Shown here in pieces: positions 17,889-29,502 of a stretch of DNA of 64,000 nucleotides. Each line of letters starts with the position of its first letter. The first letter of the stretch is position 1. This DNA comes from [Mycobacterium] stephanolepidis. GTDB lineage: Bacteria; Actinomycetota; Actinomycetes; Mycobacteriales; Mycobacteriaceae. A model generated the notes under the pieces. That model had not been told where the DNA came from and made no database searches. It saw nothing but the letters and a program-made list of their open reading frames with translations. The DNA lies in contig NZ_AP018165.1 in the NCBI RefSeq assembly GCF_002356335.1, forward strand, positions 2,976,001 through 3,040,000, written 5' to 3'. The position numbers and the translations under genes are program-made.

Positions 17889-19289
17889 CTACTTCAGTTC
17901 CAGCAGGCTGGCGGCCAGCGCCTGCGGCACCCGCGCGATCACCCGTGTGCCGGCCGCGAGGTGCTCGGTGGATTGCACCTGTCCGTCGGTATGAATCCGA
18001 GCCACCAGGTCACCACGCTCGTACGGGACGACCACGTCAACGGGCACATCTCCGCGGGGCACCGTCTCGGCGAGCGCGTCGCGCAGCTTGGCGACGCCGT
18101 CGCCGGTGTGCGCCGACACGAACAGCGCCTTGGGCAGCGCACGGCGCAACTGCGCCAGCGCAAGATCACTGGCCGCGTCGATCTTGTTGATCACCAACAG
18201 CTCCGGCGCCGCCGACGAATCGTGATCCGCGACGACGTCGCTGATGACCGCCCGTACCGCTTCGATCTGGGCCAGAGGCGCCACGTCCGAGCCGTCCACC
18301 ACATGGACAAGCAGGTCGGCGTCGGCCACCTCCTCCAGGGTCGACCGGAAGGCCTCGACCAATTGGGTGGGCAGGTGCCGTACGAAACCAACGGTGTCCG
18401 TGATGACGAATTCGCGTCCGTCGTCGAATGTTCCGCGTCGGGTTGTCGGTTCGAGTGTTGCGAACAGTGCGTCTTGGACCAGCACCCCGGCTCCGGTGAT
18501 CGCGTTCAGCAGGCTCGACTTACCGGCATTGGTGTATCCGACGATGGCGATCGACGGAACATCGCTTTCGAGCCGACGGCTGCGCTTGGTGTCGCGCACC
18601 TTCTTCATGTCGCGGATCTCGCGACGCAGCTTGGACATGCGCTCACGGATTCGGCGCCGATCGGTCTCGATCTTCGTCTCACCGGGGCCACGGGTACCCA
18701 CGCCGCCACCGGCACCACCGGCACGACCACCGGCCTGACGAGACATGGATTCACCCCAGCCGCGCAGCCGCGGCAGCATGTATTCCATCTGCGCCAACGA
18801 CACCTGTGCCTTGCCTTCGCGGCTGGTGGCGTGTTGGGCGAAGATATCCAGAATCAGCGCGGTGCGATCGATGACCTTGACCTTCACCGCCTTCTCCAGA
18901 GCCACCAGCTGTGCCGGGCTGAGCTCGCCGTCGCAGATCACGGTGTCGGCACCGGTAGCCAGCACGATCTCCCGCAGCTCTATCGCCTTGCCAGAACCGA
19001 TATATGTTGCCGGATCGGGCTTTTGGCGACGTTGAATCAAACCTTCGAGCACCTCAGAGCCGGCGGTTTCGGCCAGCGCGGCGAGTTCGGCCATGCTGGC
19101 GTCGGCCTCCTGGGAGGTCCCGTCGGTCCAGACACCCACCAGCACAACCCGTTCCAGGCGCAGCTGCCGGTACTCGACCTCGGTGACGTCGGCAAGTTCG
19201 GTGGAGAGCCCGGCTACACGTTTGAGCGCCGCGCGGTCTTCGAGGGCGAGTTCGCCATCGGTGGGTGTCTGATAGGACGTCGAATTCAT
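17889..19289 (-). CDS. hflX: Ribosome-associated GTPase HflX
   Basis: A 466-residue GTPase that splits stalled or stressed ribosomes. The N-terminal HflX domain (from GELALEDRAALKRVAGLS) is followed by a Gly-rich linker (RQAGGRAGGAGGG), a coiled coil (RRRIRERMSKLRREIRDMKK) and the G domain with G1 GYTNAGKSS, G3 DTVGFVRHLP and G4 NKID. The chosen ATG at 19289 matches the beginning of the conserved region; an in-frame start at 19418 would overlap dapF. It is the last gene of the dapF-hflX group on this strand, corresponding to Rv2725c. Confidence 0.93.
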   Translation of the reverse strand: MNSTSYQTPTDGELALEDRAALKRVAGLSTELADVTEVEYRQLRLERVVLVGVWTDGTSQEADASMAELAALAETAGSEVLEGLIQRRQKPDPATYIGSGKAIELREIVLATGADTVICDGELSPAQLVALEKAVKVKVIDRTALILDIFAQHATSREGKAQVSLAQMEYMLPRLRGWGESMSRQAGGRAGGAGGGVGTRGPGETKIETDRRRIRERMSKLRREIRDMKKVRDTKRSRRLESDVPSIAIVGYTNAGKSSLLNAITGAGVLVQDALFATLEPTTRRGTFDDGREFVITDTVGFVRHLPTQLVEAFRSTLEEVADADLLVHVVDGSDVAPLAQIEAVRAVISDVVADHDSSAAPELLVINKIDAASDLALAQLRRALPKALFVSAHTGDGVAKLRDALAETVPRGDVPVDVVVPYERGDLVARIHTDGQVQSTEHLAAGTRVIARVPQALAASLLELK

Positions 19290-19368
19290 GTCTCTGCTGT
19301 CTGCTCTTCGCGCGAGTCGCTCATCGCGCACCGATGCTCCCACCTGTGGCTCATCGATCGCATCCGAA

Positions 19369-20265
19369 TTATCCGCAGGAGCCAATGCCGCCCCACCATT
19401 CGTCGGAAATCTCGCCATCGGCCAACAGCATCGAAGGCCCGCGCAGGAAGCTGGACTCGGCGGTGACCGTCACCCGGACCTGTCCGCCCGGGATGTTGAC
19501 GACGATCTCACCGGTCGACTGCCCGAGGTGGCGCAGCGCCGCATAGGCGGCCGCCACGGTTCCTGTTCCGCAGGAACGTGTCTCACCGACCCCGCGCTCA
19601 TGGACCCGCATGTGCACCGCACCGACGGCAGCGTCCGTGCCGTTGACGGGGGCCGTGAGCACCTCGATGTTCACCCCGTCGGGAAACAGGACCTCGTCAA
19701 AGCCGACCTGGGCGCCCACGTCGAGTATGCGCAGATCCTCAACGGTCAGGTCCGGGTCCACACACGCCAGATGCGGATTACCCACGTCGATGGCCAGACC
19801 GGAGAACCGCCGACCGCCCACACTTGCCTCGCCGGCGCCGAACTCCTTCACCGGTCCCATGTCGACGGTCACGTCGGCCGTGAGCTGGCTCCAGGAGTTG
19901 ATACGCACCGGCCGGGGCCCGGCCAGGGATGCGACCACGAACTCGTCCCGATGTTCCAGCCCCACCGAACGCAGGTAGTGCGCGAACACCCGCACACCGT
20001 TACCGCACATCTCCGCGATGGAACCGTCCGCATTGCGGTAGTCCATGAACCAGTCTTCGCTGCTCACTCCGGCAGGCTTCTCGTCGAGCACCCCACCTTC
20101 GAGGGCAGCGCCCACGGTGGTCACGCGCAGCACCCCATCGGCGCCCAGGCCGCGTTGCCGATCGCATAGCGCCTGGACGGCGGCCACCGTCAGATCCCGC
20201 TTGGTGTGGATGTCGGGCAACACCACGAAGTCGTTCTGGGTGCCGTGGCCCTTGGTGAACTTCAC
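19369..20265 (-). CDS. dapF: Diaminopimelate epimerase
   Basis: A 298-residue enzyme converting LL- to meso-diaminopimelate for lysine and peptidoglycan. It starts [16 protein letters not shown] at the GTG at 20265, whose first bases overlap the miaA stop (GTGA, 20262-20265); an earlier GTG at 20286 is less likely. The two catalytic cysteines are in MCGNGVR and SCGTGTVA, so the PLP-independent two-base mechanism is intact. It lies between miaA and hflX as in M. tuberculosis (Rv2726c) and is probably translated by coupling to miaA. Confidence 0.96.
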   Translation of the reverse strand: MKFTKGHGTQNDFVVLPDIHTKRDLTVAAVQALCDRQRGLGADGVLRVTTVGAALEGGVLDEKPAGVSSEDWFMDYRNADGSIAEMCGNGVRVFAHYLRSVGLEHRDEFVVASLAGPRPVRINSWSQLTADVTVDMGPVKEFGAGEASVGGRRFSGLAIDVGNPHLACVDPDLTVEDLRILDVGAQVGFDEVLFPDGVNIEVLTAPVNGTDAAVGAVHMRVHERGVGETRSCGTGTVAAAYAALRHLGQSTGEIVVNIPGGQVRVTVTAESSFLRGPSMLLADGEISDEWWGGIGSCG

Positions 20266-21191
20266 GTATTCGAGGATAGGCGCCACCGCGACTCAATTTC
20301 GCCGCAGAGTGCTGCTGCGTCACCGCCGTCGCCCGCAAGCCACATGATGCGGTGATCGCGACCGAACCACGATCGCTGACGACGCACATAGCGCCGGGTG
20401 CCCATGAACGTCAGCTCCTTCGCCTGCAGCAGGTCATCGGAGCCTCCCCCGGCGTCCAACGCCGCGATCACCTGGGCATATCCGATGGCCCGTGACGCGG
20501 TCACGCCCTCGCGCAATCCGCCGTCCAGCAGCTGCTCAACCTCCGCGACAAACCCCTGCTCGAACATCAGGTCGGTGCGCCGCGCGATCCGCTCGTCGAG
20601 TTTCGAGGTCTCCCAGTCCAATCCGACGATCAACGTGTCCCAGCGCGGTGCGCCGATGGTGGGAGCGGACGCCGCGAACGGCTGCCCGGTGAGCTCGATC
20701 ACCTCTAGTGCCCGCACCGTGCGGCGCCCGTCGGTGGGCAAGATGATGGCTGCCGCCGCTGGGTCGCGCACGGCGAGCTCGGCGTGCAGCGCGGCGACTC
20801 CGATCTGCGCCAGCCTCTCCTCCCAGCGTGCCCGCACCTGCGCATCGGTGGCCGGAAACGCCCAATCATCAAGCAACGCTTGGATATACATCATCGATCC
20901 GCCGACGATCACGGGCACACGCCCGCTCGCCAGCAGAGCATCGATGGCCGTAACGGCCTCCTGCTGATAGGTCGCGACGGTGGCGGTCTCGGTCACCTCG
21001 AGCACATCGAGCATGTGATGGGGAATGCCCCGGCGGTCGACCCTGGGCACCTTGGCCGTACCGATATCCATACCGCGGTACAGCTGCATCGCGTCGGCGT
21101 TGACTATCTCGCCACCCAGTCGCTCGGCGATATCCAATGCGAGTGCCGACTTGCCCGTAGCCGTGGGGCCGATGACCGCGATGGGCCGCAT
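20262..21191 (-). CDS. miaA: tRNA dimethylallyltransferase MiaA
   Basis: A 309-residue enzyme that adds the isopentenyl group to A37 of tRNAs reading U-starting codons. The P-loop GPTATGKS is at residues 8-15, followed by [15 protein letters not shown] with the catalytic/substrate Asp. The later [12 protein letters not shown] region closes the fold. Its ATG overlaps the upstream stop in TGATG (21189-21193). MiaB, encoded about 4 kb away on the same strand, methylthiolates the same nucleotide. A much longer open frame to 21584 is antisense overlap and not part of the gene. Confidence 0.96.
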   Translation of the reverse strand: MRPIAVIGPTATGKSALALDIAERLGGEIVNADAMQLYRGMDIGTAKVPRVDRRGIPHHMLDVLEVTETATVATYQQEAVTAIDALLASGRVPVIVGGSMMYIQALLDDWAFPATDAQVRARWEERLAQIGVAALHAELAVRDPAAAAIILPTDGRRTVRALEVIELTGQPFAASAPTIGAPRWDTLIVGLDWETSKLDERIARRTDLMFEQGFVAEVEQLLDGGLREGVTASRAIGYAQVIAALDAGGGSDDLLQAKELTFMGTRRYVRRQRSWFGRDHRIMWLAGDGGDAAALCGEIESRWRLSSNT

Positions 21192-21856
21192 CACGACACC
21201 TGCCAGGTGCCCGCGAAGTATCCGACCCCGTACGGGGAGCCCTGGTAGAGACACTGAGCCTGGACCTGATCCGACCCCACCAATCCGCCAAGCACCCGGT
21301 AGACGGAGCCCCCGGTGATGACATCCGACACGCGGCGCAACGCGGCCGCGTCCCCCTGGGTGAGCGCATCGACAAGGCCCTGCTGCGCGGCACCGGACTC
21401 GGGCCGGTAGCCCCCGGGCGCCTTGTCGGTGAGGGTGTTGGCGCCGTCGGCGATGACAAGTACACCCGGAGGCGTCGGCATCGCGTGGATCTCGTCGCGC
21501 AATGCCTGTCCGAAGGCAACACCGTCTGTGCCCGAGATCAGCCGCGCCTCCGCCGTGGCGGCCGGTAGATGTGCCCGCAGCCATCCGGCGATGAGCACCG
21601 GCAGCGGGAGTTCGACAGGTCCGGAGATCCTCGATGCGAGCGAAACGCGCACGTCAACCCCGTATCCGGCGAATGTGCCCGACACTTCGCTGCCGTACCG
21701 TCCGCGCCCTGCCCCAATTGCTATCCACTGTGTGGGCAGACTTCGCACCGCGGTGATGGCGGCCTCGCGCAGCTCGGCGGTTTCCGTGGCGGCCTCTCCG
21801 CCCAGCTCGGGCACCAGCAGCGGGGTCGACGGGCAAATCGCTATCGAAAGAGCCAC
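21191..21856 (-). CDS. Class III extradiol dioxygenase-superfamily protein (Rv2728c-like)
   Basis: A 221-residue Ala-rich protein beginning [20 protein letters not shown] at the GTG at 21856, four bases after the transporter stop. The fold family is suggested by the [10 protein letters not shown] beginning, [13 protein letters not shown] segment and conserved position upstream of miaA in mycobacteria. The metal-binding His residues of true extradiol dioxygenases are not evident, so it may not be an active oxygenase. A longer version from 21907 would overlap the transporter gene. Probably cotranscribed with the transporter, miaA, dapF and hflX. Confidence 0.6.
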   Translation of the reverse strand: MALSIAICPSTPLLVPELGGEAATETAELREAAITAVRSLPTQWIAIGAGRGRYGSEVSGTFAGYGVDVRVSLASRISGPVELPLPVLIAGWLRAHLPAATAEARLISGTDGVAFGQALRDEIHAMPTPPGVLVIADGANTLTDKAPGGYRPESGAAQQGLVDALTQGDAAALRRVSDVITGGSVYRVLGGLVGSDQVQAQCLYQGSPYGVGYFAGTWQVS

Positions 21857-21860
21857 GGCG

Positions 21861-22769
21861 TTAGGAAACCTTCGGGGTCGTCGGTGGCATCTTTCCGGTC
21901 GTTTCACTCACTCGCGCCTGCACGGCCGCCTCGCTACGCGCCAGCGCCGCCGTCGCAGCAATCATGATCGCCACTGCGAACACGAGCATCATGGCACCAA
22001 AGGTGTTGGTGCGAAACGATTCACCCAGTACCAAGATGCCCAGCAACGAGGCGACCACGGGCTCGGTCACCGTCATCGTGGGCAGCGAGGCCACCAAAGT
22101 CCCGGCGTGGAAGGCGGACTGCTGTAGCGCCACCCCGGTAATGCCCACCGCCGCCAGCGCGTAGCTTTCCGGGTTGATCAGCAGCCCGACGATGCCGTGG
22201 CCAAGCGAATCGACAACACCTTTGGTGAGAACGGCCATCAGTCCCCACATGATCCCCGACGTCACCGCCAGAAGCACCGCCCTGCGTGGGCCGGGCCACC
22301 GCCGGGCGCCCTCCAGACACAGCAGCGTGACCGGTCCGATGACGGCGGCAACCTGCATCCACAACTGCGGTGTGGCATGTGGCACCCCGGCCACCGGGTT
22401 GCCCACCGACACCACGACGGAGATGGCGCCGGCGAGCAGAATCGCGGCTCCCCACTGATATCCGGTGACCCTGCGTTTGGCCCACCTCGACTCGATGATC
22501 AGCGCGAACAGCAACGAGGAAACCATGATCGTCTGCACCAGCACAACCGAGCCCACACCGAGCGCGGCGGCCTGTAGCCCGAAGCCGACGAGGCTGATCA
22601 GCGTGCCCAGCCACCAGGGCCAATGCCGCAATAACGTGGTGATGGGGCCCAATGCTCCGATGTCATCGGCGGGTACGGCGTGAGCGGTGCGCTGGTGGAT
22701 GACATCGCCGAATGCGACGGCCGCGGCGGCTCCGACGGCGAGTGCCGACGCGATATCCGCCTGGGACAT
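21861..22769 (-). CDS. DMT-superfamily permease (Rv2729c-like)
   Basis: A 302-residue integral membrane protein with about nine or ten hydrophobic segments, in the 10-TM drug/metabolite transporter layout made from two repeats. [23 protein letters not shown] and [17 protein letters not shown] are the equivalent loops of the two EamA-like halves. The last 30 residues are polar. AAGGAGG precedes the ATG. Substrate unknown. It is the first gene of the tight cluster that leads to miaA-dapF-hflX. Confidence 0.82.
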   Translation of the reverse strand: MSQADIASALAVGAAAAVAFGDVIHQRTAHAVPADDIGALGPITTLLRHWPWWLGTLISLVGFGLQAAALGVGSVVLVQTIMVSSLLFALIIESRWAKRRVTGYQWGAAILLAGAISVVVSVGNPVAGVPHATPQLWMQVAAVIGPVTLLCLEGARRWPGPRRAVLLAVTSGIMWGLMAVLTKGVVDSLGHGIVGLLINPESYALAAVGITGVALQQSAFHAGTLVASLPTMTVTEPVVASLLGILVLGESFRTNTFGAMMLVFAVAIMIAATAALARSEAAVQARVSETTGKMPPTTPKVS

Positions 22770-22893
22770 CGCGGCCTCCTTGCGGAATCATCTGGCATAT
22801 GTTCGCCCGTGCGGCGATGACACCTGTTTGAATGAACGGTGTAGTGAGCTTAGGGCGCCGTGTTGCGCGGCAACAATTGTAGGAAGAGGTTTC

Positions 22894-24234
22894 ATGTCCG
22901 ATCAGACCCAGCCGGAACTCTCAACACAGCAAGAGAGCGTTGCCCCCGTCCCCCGGCCGGGGCCGAAACCTCATCCGATGCCGCGGCGTCCCGCGGCATC
23001 GGCGCCCGCCCCTGCCGCTCATCATGGTGACCCGCACAAGTTCGGCCGCGTAGATGACGACGGCACCGTCTGGCTGATCACCTCCGCCGGCGAGCGTCAG
23101 ATCGGGTCGTGGCAGGCCGGAGACGCCGATGCGGCGTACTCGCATTTCGGCCGCCGGTTCGAAGACCTGGAGACGGAGATCCAGCTGCTGGAACTGCGGC
23201 TCGGCTCGGGTTCCGGCGACGCACGCAAAATCAAAACCGCTGCCGAGCACCTTGCGCAGACGCTGCCCGACGCCGCTGTCCTCGGCGATGTGGATGCGCT
23301 CGCGGCACGGCTGTCGGGGCTCCTGGAGTCTGCAGATGCCCAGGCCGCGGCGGCACGCGCACAGCGCGACGAGGCGCGTTCAGCGAGCGTCTCCCGTAAG
23401 GAGGAGCTTGCCGCCGAAGCCGAGGAGCTGGCGACCAACTCCACGCAGTGGAAGGCTGCCGGAGACCGGATCCGCGTCATCCTCGACGAGTGGAAGTCCA
23501 TCCACGGCGTCGACCGCAAGACCGACGACGCTCTGTGGAAGCGGTACTCCACGGCACGCGAGACGTTCAACCGCAGGCGCGGCGCACACTTCGCCGAGCT
23601 CGATCGCGAACGCGCCGGGGCACGAGAGAAAAAAGAAGACCTGTGCAAGCAGGCCGAGGCACTCTCGGATTCCACCGACTGGGGTGCCACCGCGGCGGCG
23701 TTCCGGAACCTGCTGAACGACTGGAAGGCTGCCGGGCGGGCTCCCCGGGAGACCGACGACAACCTGTGGCACCGCTTCAAGGCTGCTCAGGACAAGTTCT
23801 TCTCGGCGCGCAATGCCGAGTCCGCTTCCCGCGATGCCGAATTCGTGGCCAATGCCGACGCCAAGCGCGCGTTGCTGGTCGAGGCCGAGAAGATCGATCC
23901 GGAGACCGATGTAGATGGTGCTCGGGCGGCCCTGCGGGCTATCGGTGACAAATGGGATGCCATCGGAAAGGTCCCGCGCGAGCAGCAGACCGATCTGGAA
24001 CGGCGGCTGCGCGCGGTGGAGAAGAAGGTGCGCGACGCCGGCGAGTCCAGCTGGGGCGACCCCGAGGCAGAGGCCCGCGCCGAACAGTTCCGCGATCGTG
24101 CACGCCAATTCGAGGAGCAGGCTGCCAAGGCGGAAGCCGCGGGCAAAGCCAAGGATGCCGAGAAGGCCCGTGCCAGCGCTAAGCAGTGGCAGGAATGGGC
24201 CGATGCGGCGGTGGCCGCGGTCAAGAGCCGCTAG
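22894..24234 (+). CDS. DUF349 domain-containing coiled-coil protein (Rv2731-like)
   Basis: A 446-residue protein with several DUF349 repeats. Each has a Trp-containing unit such as [37 protein letters not shown] and [11 protein letters not shown]. The N-terminus is Pro-rich and the C-terminus is a highly charged Ala/Glu/Lys coiled coil. DUF349 proteins are helical and of uncertain role. AGGAAGAGG precedes the ATG at 22894; a longer in-frame reading from 22687 lies in the promoter region. The stop abuts the convergent gene without a gap. Confidence 0.88.
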   Translation: MSDQTQPELSTQQESVAPVPRPGPKPHPMPRRPAASAPAPAAHHGDPHKFGRVDDDGTVWLITSAGERQIGSWQAGDADAAYSHFGRRFEDLETEIQLLELRLGSGSGDARKIKTAAEHLAQTLPDAAVLGDVDALAARLSGLLESADAQAAAARAQRDEARSASVSRKEELAAEAEELATNSTQWKAAGDRIRVILDEWKSIHGVDRKTDDALWKRYSTARETFNRRRGAHFAELDRERAGAREKKEDLCKQAEALSDSTDWGATAAAFRNLLNDWKAAGRAPRETDDNLWHRFKAAQDKFFSARNAESASRDAEFVANADAKRALLVEAEKIDPETDVDGARAALRAIGDKWDAIGKVPREQQTDLERRLRAVEKKVRDAGESSWGDPEAEARAEQFRDRARQFEEQAAKAEAAGKAKDAEKARASAKQWQEWADAAVAAVKSR

Positions 24235-24828
24235 TTACTGCACGCCCTCATCGTCGTCAAAGGCGTCATCGAGGAAGGTGCGCTGATCACGCTTGGCGGC
24301 CTCACGGCGCTGCTGTTCGGCCGCCAGCTGCACGGCAGTACGTGACCACACCACACGTGCCCAGTGGAAGGTCAACAGAATGACGGCGATCCAGGCGACC
24401 ACCAAACCTATCCCCGGACCGGGATGCCCGGCCCCGGCGGTCTGACGGGTCCAAATTGCAAGCATGCCAATCACACTGGCGACAAACGAACCTGCCAGTG
24501 CGATCCAGGACAGCACCCAGCGGCGCGTCAGTAACGCCAACATGGAAAACCCGACACCGAAGACCATGGCGAGCCAGACGAAGATCCTGGACGGCACACG
24601 CACCGATTCCTGGTCTGCAATCGCCCCGTTGACCAGAACGTCGAATCCCCGAGCGTGCCCGGTATGCGGCAGTACGAAAGTCAGCAGCAATGCAAAGACC
24701 AGGACGGCCACCACCATGGCGCGGGCGCCCGGATCGATCTCACCGGCGACCTTCTTTTCGGCCGCATCGATGTCTCTGCGGAACTCCTCGAATTCGGCAT
24801 CTTCTTTTCCGGATTCCGCGTCGCTCAT
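24235..24828 (-). CDS. Membrane protein (Rv2732c-like)
   Basis: A 197-residue protein. An acidic N-terminal tail ([19 protein letters not shown]) precedes four hydrophobic segments between about residues 37 and 155, and the C-terminus is charged and ends [11 protein letters not shown]. The ATG at 24828 overlaps the miaB stop (ATGA, 24825-24828), which fixes the start and implies translational coupling with miaB. Function unknown; the family is restricted to actinobacteria as far as I recognise it. Confidence 0.8.
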   Translation of the reverse strand: MSDAESGKEDAEFEEFRRDIDAAEKKVAGEIDPGARAMVVAVLVFALLLTFVLPHTGHARGFDVLVNGAIADQESVRVPSRIFVWLAMVFGVGFSMLALLTRRWVLSWIALAGSFVASVIGMLAIWTRQTAGAGHPGPGIGLVVAWIAVILLTFHWARVVWSRTAVQLAAEQQRREAAKRDQRTFLDDAFDDDEGVQ

Positions 24829-26351
24829 AGCCCGCACCCTGCAACCTCAATCTGCTCTGCCGCCTTGGGGACTCCAATGGCCGGCATGCCCAAGCCAATT
24901 CCCGATGTGGACGGCTTCTTACCAGTTTCGTGTGCGTTACCCGCCTGCGTGCGCCGATGACTGAGCACTCCCCCGTCGGCGATCAGGTGATGCGGCGCCG
25001 CGCCGGTCACGTCAACGGTGATGACGTCTCCGGGACGCAGTTCCCCGTCGATGTGCCCCAGCGGCCGGAAGTGCACCAGCCGGCCGTCACGGGCGCGTCC
25101 GCTCATCCGCGCGGTCGCACCGTCCTTACGCCCTTCTCCGGTGGCGATCAGCACCTCGATCTGTCGACCGATCTGCTTCTGATTCTCTTCCAGCGTGATG
25201 GACTCCTGCAACACGATGAGCCGGTCATAGCGTTCCTGCACAACGGCTTTCGGCAGCTGGTCGGGAAGGTCGGCAGCCGGGGTGCCCGGCCTAATCGAGT
25301 ACTGGAAGGTGAACGCACTAGAAAAACGTGCCCGCCGCACGACTTCGAGTGTCTGCTCGAAGTCTTCTTCGGTCTCGCCGGGGAAGCCGACGATGATGTC
25401 GGTGGTGATCGCGGCGTCCGGCATGACCGCCCGCACTTTGTCGATGATCGACAGGAAGCGCTCGGATCGGTAAGAACGGCGCATCGCCTTCAGGACGCGG
25501 TCAGAACCGGACTGCAGCGGCATATGCAGCTGCGGACACACATTGGGTGTCTGGGCCATGGCCTCGATGACGTCGTCGGTGAATTCCGCCGGGTGCGGCG
25601 AGGTGAAACGCACTCGTTCCAGCCCCTCGATGCGGCCACAGGCACGCAATAGCTCGGCGAAAGCGCCACGATCGCGGGCGATGTCGGGATCGGCGAAGTT
25701 GATGCCGTAGGCGTTGACGTTCTGGCCGAGCAACGTCACCTCCAGCACACCCTGGTCCACCAGAGCCTGCACCTCGGCGAGGATGTCACCGGGACGACGA
25801 TCGATCTCCTTGCCGCGCAAGGAGGGCACGATGCAGAAAGTGCAGGTGTTGTTGCAGCCCACCGAGATCGACACCCAGGCCGCGTAGGCCGACTCGCGCG
25901 TCGCGGGCAGCGCGGAGGGAAAGTGCTCGAGGGCCTCGACGATCTCGACCTGGGCCTCGTTGTTGTGGCGCGCACGCTCCAGCAGGGTGGGCAACGAACC
26001 GATGTTGTGGGTGCCGAAGACGACGTCGACCCACGGCGCCTTCTTGAGCATCCCCTCGCGATCCTTCTGCGCGAGGCAGCCGCCGACAGCGATCTGCATG
26101 TTCGGGTTGGCGGCCTTACGGGGCGCCAGGTGGCTGATGTTTCCGTACAGCTTGTTGTCGGCGTTCTCGCGCACCGCGCAGGTGTTAAAGATGACGATGT
26201 CGGCGTCGGTGCCATCCGGAGCCTTGACGTATCCGGCCGCATCCAAGAGGCCCGACACCCGCTCGGAGTCGTGCACATTCATCTGGCAGCCGTAGGTGCG
26301 GACCTGGTACGTCCGGACCGCCGACTGATCGGAAGTCACGGTACTGGTCAC
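24825..26351 (-). CDS. miaB: tRNA-2-methylthio-N6-dimethylallyladenosine synthase MiaB
   Basis: A 508-residue radical-SAM methylthiotransferase acting on i6A37 of tRNA. The N-terminal UPF0004 domain supplies three cluster cysteines ([21 protein letters not shown]). The radical SAM cluster is GCNNTCTFC. The TRAM domain is near [13 protein letters not shown] mycobacterial C-terminal tail of about 45 residues follows. The GTG at 26351 begins MTSTVTSDQ; an in-frame extension to 26435 has no family support. It sits upstream of the Rv2732c-like gene and close to gluABCD, an order shared with corynebacteria. Confidence 0.95.
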   Translation of the reverse strand: MTSTVTSDQSAVRTYQVRTYGCQMNVHDSERVSGLLDAAGYVKAPDGTDADIVIFNTCAVRENADNKLYGNISHLAPRKAANPNMQIAVGGCLAQKDREGMLKKAPWVDVVFGTHNIGSLPTLLERARHNNEAQVEIVEALEHFPSALPATRESAYAAWVSISVGCNNTCTFCIVPSLRGKEIDRRPGDILAEVQALVDQGVLEVTLLGQNVNAYGINFADPDIARDRGAFAELLRACGRIEGLERVRFTSPHPAEFTDDVIEAMAQTPNVCPQLHMPLQSGSDRVLKAMRRSYRSERFLSIIDKVRAVMPDAAITTDIIVGFPGETEEDFEQTLEVVRRARFSSAFTFQYSIRPGTPAADLPDQLPKAVVQERYDRLIVLQESITLEENQKQIGRQIEVLIATGEGRKDGATARMSGRARDGRLVHFRPLGHIDGELRPGDVITVDVTGAAPHHLIADGGVLSHRRTQAGNAHETGKKPSTSGIGLGMPAIGVPKAAEQIEVAGCGL

Positions 26352-26421
26352 GGACTTATGGTACGTGCCCGCGTTCAGGCCATTTCCCGCGCCGACGGGC
26401 GCCGGTGCCGCCAGCGTGGCT

Positions 26422-26892
26422 TCATCGCACCCCACGCTCCGGGATATGCCAGCCCTGCCACCAATCGTCGATGCTGCAGACGGCGTTCACGCCTATCCAC
26501 ATCCACCAGCCGGCCCACATCCACGATTCGGGGAGCCCGGGCGCGGCGAATGCTTCGACAACACCGAGCACGATGACGATCACGATCAGCGCGGTGACGA
26601 CTGCAAATGAGATATCTCGCCGCGGCCGGGGCCGCTCGAGGATCTCGCTGTCGCGCAGATGCCGCCCCGCATCGACGGTCACCTGCCTCGATGGCGTGAC
26701 CAAACGCATTAGCGAGCTGGGCAGCAGAAACAGCCCGCAAACCAGCCCAAAACTTGCCGCAATCCAGCCCCAGGCAGTTGCCCCGTTGATCATCGCAACC
26801 AGAAAAGATGCGATGAACAGAACAGATGCGAGAACTCTTGCGAACGCCTTGATTCGCGGGCCTTCGACGGAAGGCCGCCGTCGCGTCCGCAT
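26422..26892 (-). CDS. Small integral membrane protein of unknown function
   Basis: A 156-residue protein with a basic start ([13 protein letters not shown]) and four hydrophobic segments: two adjacent near residues 17-58, one at about 95-117 ([20 protein letters not shown]) and a Trp-rich one near 125-142. I do not recognise the family. It lies upstream of miaB on the same strand, 70 bases from its start, and diverges from gluA. The ATG at 26892 is preferred to an in-frame ATG at 26922. Confidence 0.6.
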   Translation of the reverse strand: MRTRRRPSVEGPRIKAFARVLASVLFIASFLVAMINGATAWGWIAASFGLVCGLFLLPSSLMRLVTPSRQVTVDAGRHLRDSEILERPRPRRDISFAVVTALIVIVIVLGVVEAFAAPGLPESWMWAGWWMWIGVNAVCSIDDWWQGWHIPERGVR

Positions 26893-27014
26893 GACATCAG
26901 TATTGCAGATGTTTGCTGACACCGGTCAGGCGAGGTGCCCGATCACAGACCGTCCGATTCGCGGACCCCTGCGTTCCACGCTGCGAAAGTGTGGGGAACC
27001 CGTATTGTCTGACC

Positions 27015-27803
27015 ATGCCGGTGAGCACCGACACCTCAACGAGCGGGGAAAACGCCCCCGCAACAAGCACCCCGATGATCTCCCTCGAGCATGTCGACAA
27101 GCACTTCGGCGACTTGCACGTCCTCAAGGACATCACTCTGGAAATCCCGCGCGGTCAGGTCGTTGTCATCCTCGGGCCTTCCGGCTCGGGCAAGTCAACC
27201 TTGTGTCGCACCATCAATCGTCTCGAACCCATCGACACCGGGACCATCCGAATCGACGGCAAGGCGCTTCCCGAAGAGGGACGTGCGCTGGCCAACCTGC
27301 GCGCGGAGGTGGGAATGGTCTTCCAGTCCTTCAACCTCTTCTCACACAAGACAATTCTCGACAACGTGACGCTCGCGCCGATGAAGGTTCGCAAGAAGGA
27401 CAAGGAGTCCGCGCGCAAGCACGCCATCGAGCTCCTGGAACGCGTGGGAATCGCCAGCCAGAAGGACAAGTACCCGGCACAGCTGTCCGGCGGGCAGCAG
27501 CAGCGCGTCGCAATCGCCAGATCGCTGGCCATGGACCCCAAGGTCATGCTGTTCGACGAGCCCACCTCTGCACTGGACCCCGAGATGGTCAACGAGGTTC
27601 TCGATGTCATGGTGTCGCTGGCCAAAGAGGGCATGACCATGCTGGTGGTCACCCATGAAATGGGTTTCGCCCGCAAGGCCGCCGACCGCATCATCTTCAT
27701 GGCCGACGGTGCCATCGTCGAAGACACGGATCCGGAGAGCTTCTTCACCAATCCGAAGTCCGAACGCGCCAAGGACTTCCTCGGAAAGATCCTCGGCCAT
27801 TGA
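27015..27803 (+). CDS. gluA: Glutamate ABC transporter ATP-binding protein GluA
   Basis: A 262-residue ATPase of the polar amino acid importer family. Walker A GPSGSGKS is at residues 54-61, the signature is LSGGQQQR, Walker B VMLFDEP, and the switch His is in VVTHEM. The N-terminal 20 residues before [12 protein letters not shown] are extra. No Shine-Dalgarno precedes the ATG at 27015, while TATTGT at 27003-27008 lies six bases before it, so the mRNA is probably leaderless. A second in-frame ATG at 27075 is possible. First gene of gluABCD. Confidence 0.93.
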   Translation: MPVSTDTSTSGENAPATSTPMISLEHVDKHFGDLHVLKDITLEIPRGQVVVILGPSGSGKSTLCRTINRLEPIDTGTIRIDGKALPEEGRALANLRAEVGMVFQSFNLFSHKTILDNVTLAPMKVRKKDKESARKHAIELLERVGIASQKDKYPAQLSGGQQQRVAIARSLAMDPKVMLFDEPTSALDPEMVNEVLDVMVSLAKEGMTMLVVTHEMGFARKAADRIIFMADGAIVEDTDPESFFTNPKSERAKDFLGKILGH

Positions 27804-28822
27804 TGGGCCGCTTGCGCGAAGAAGCTCAAGTACTGATGCGACGGCACACCGCACTGGTGGCGGCGGTGGCCCTGGTGGCGACCCTGGTTAGTTCCTGCGG
27901 CAGCACCGAGCCACGTCAACTGCTTGGATCGATCCGGGGCGGCACCGTCATCCTCGGTACCAAATTCGATCAGCCCGGGGTGGGCCTGCAGCACCCCGAT
28001 AAGAAGATGAGCGGATTCGACGTCAAGATCTCCGAGTACGTGGTCAATGCCATCGCCGACGAACTCGGTGTCAAGCACCCGGCCATCCGTTGGTATGAGA
28101 CACCGTCTGCGCAGCGTGAGCAACTCATCGACAACGGCACGGTGGACATGATCGCCGGGAGCTACTCGATCAACTACAGCCGCGCGCAGAAGGTGTCGTT
28201 CGCAGGCCCCTATCTCATTACCTACCAAGGGCTCCTGGTACGCAAGGCCGATGATTCGCTGACCACGCTGGACGACCTGAACCGGGGCAAGAAGCTGTGT
28301 TCGGTGTCCGGCTCGACGCCCGCACAGAACGTCAAGAATCTGCTGACCGGCACGCAGCTGCAAGAGTTTGATTCGTACTCCTCGTGCGTGGAGGCACTGC
28401 GGCGGGGCAAGGTCGATGCGCTCACCACCGACGAGACCATCCTGGCCGGCTACGCCAAGCGGTACGAGGGTGAGTTCAAGCTGATTCAGATGAACTACGA
28501 GCTGAGCAAGCCGTTGTGCATCGGGAAACCCAAGAAGCAGAAGAAGAACGGCGACCCGTTCTCCAGGGAGGTGTACGGGATCGGTCTGGCCAAGGGCGAT
28601 ACCGCCGCCATCGAGGCCATCGATCGCGCGCTCGACAAGATGATCGCCAGTGGAACCTGGGATGCCGATCTGCGGGAGGCTCTCGGCGACAGCACCATCG
28701 ACGATTGGGAGAAGCGCGCCACCGGCGGCACCTACGCGCTGCGGCCCAACCCCTCACCGGCCGCGGTCGAGAAGATCACCGGCGTCCGGCCCGTCGCCGA
28801 CAAGGCGTGTGAGGCCGCGTGA
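27803..28822 (+). CDS. gluB: Glutamate-binding lipoprotein GluB
   Basis: A 339-residue periplasmic-type binding protein. The signal peptide ends in VSSC, the lipobox, so it is lipid-anchored. The solute-binding fold includes GTKFDQPGVGL near the ligand site, and IAGSYSINYSRAQKVSFAGPYL. It is about 45 residues longer than corynebacterial GluB, mainly at the C-terminus. Its ATG overlaps the gluA stop in TGATG; a downstream in-frame ATG at 27836 would give a more typical signal peptide. It delivers glutamate to GluCD. Confidence 0.9.
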   Translation: MGRLREEAQVLMRRHTALVAAVALVATLVSSCGSTEPRQLLGSIRGGTVILGTKFDQPGVGLQHPDKKMSGFDVKISEYVVNAIADELGVKHPAIRWYETPSAQREQLIDNGTVDMIAGSYSINYSRAQKVSFAGPYLITYQGLLVRKADDSLTTLDDLNRGKKLCSVSGSTPAQNVKNLLTGTQLQEFDSYSSCVEALRRGKVDALTTDETILAGYAKRYEGEFKLIQMNYELSKPLCIGKPKKQKKNGDPFSREVYGIGLAKGDTAAIEAIDRALDKMIASGTWDADLREALGDSTIDDWEKRATGGTYALRPNPSPAAVEKITGVRPVADKACEAA

Positions 28823-29502
28823 ACGCACTCTGGGCGAACATGGGGCCGCAACTGTGGCCGGCGTTCTGGACGACACTCAAGCTGACATTCTTTTCTGCGG
28901 TGGGCGCCCTGGTGTGGGGCACATTGCTGGCCGAATGCCGGGTCTCACCGGTACCGATCATGCGAATCTTCGGCACCTGGTACGTCAACCTGGTCCGCAA
29001 CACCCCGCTGACCCTGATCATTCTGTTCTGCTCGGTGGGGCTTTACCAGAACCTCGGCATCGCGCTGGCACCCGAGAACTCCAACTTCATCAAGAACAAC
29101 AACTTCTGGCTGTCGGTTCTCGGATTCTCTATGTACACGGCAACTTTCGTATGCGAGACGCTGCGTTCCGGGTTCAACACCGTGCCATTGGGCCAGGCCG
29201 AGGCAGCCCGGTCCCTGGGATTGCCGTTCTGGAAGGTCTTGACACTCATCGTGTTACCGCAGGCCATGCGGTCGGTCCTGGCTCCCATGGGCAGTGTGCT
29301 GATCGCGCTGGTGAAGAACACCTCGATCGCATCTGCGATCGGGGTGGCTGAGGCTGCCCTGCTGATGCGATCGGAGATCGAACTGTTCGCCGATCAGATC
29401 GTCTGGATCTTTCTCATCATCGCGGCGGGATACATGGTGATCACGCTGACGATCGGACTGACCTTCGGATACTTCGCGAAGCGATTGGCGGTAAAGCGAT
29501 GA
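28819..29502 (+). CDS. gluC: Glutamate ABC transporter permease GluC
   Basis: A 227-residue polar-amino-acid permease with about five membrane helices. The EAA loop reads [25 protein letters not shown], the contact site for GluA. The GTG start overlaps the gluB stop (GTGA, 28819-28822). It pairs with GluD as a heterodimeric channel for glutamate uptake. Confidence 0.92.
   Translation: MNALWANMGPQLWPAFWTTLKLTFFSAVGALVWGTLLAECRVSPVPIMRIFGTWYVNLVRNTPLTLIILFCSVGLYQNLGIALAPENSNFIKNNNFWLSVLGFSMYTATFVCETLRSGFNTVPLGQAEAARSLGLPFWKVLTLIVLPQAMRSVLAPMGSVLIALVKNTSIASAIGVAEAALLMRSEIELFADQIVWIFLIIAAGYMVITLTIGLTFGYFAKRLAVKR

Noticed and set aside
17961..19466. 501-codon open frame on the plus strand
   Set aside because: Lies entirely antisense to hflX, has shadow-type composition and no family resemblance.
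27155..28363. 402-codon open frame on the minus strand
   Set aside because: Antisense to gluA and gluB, whose motifs are complete.
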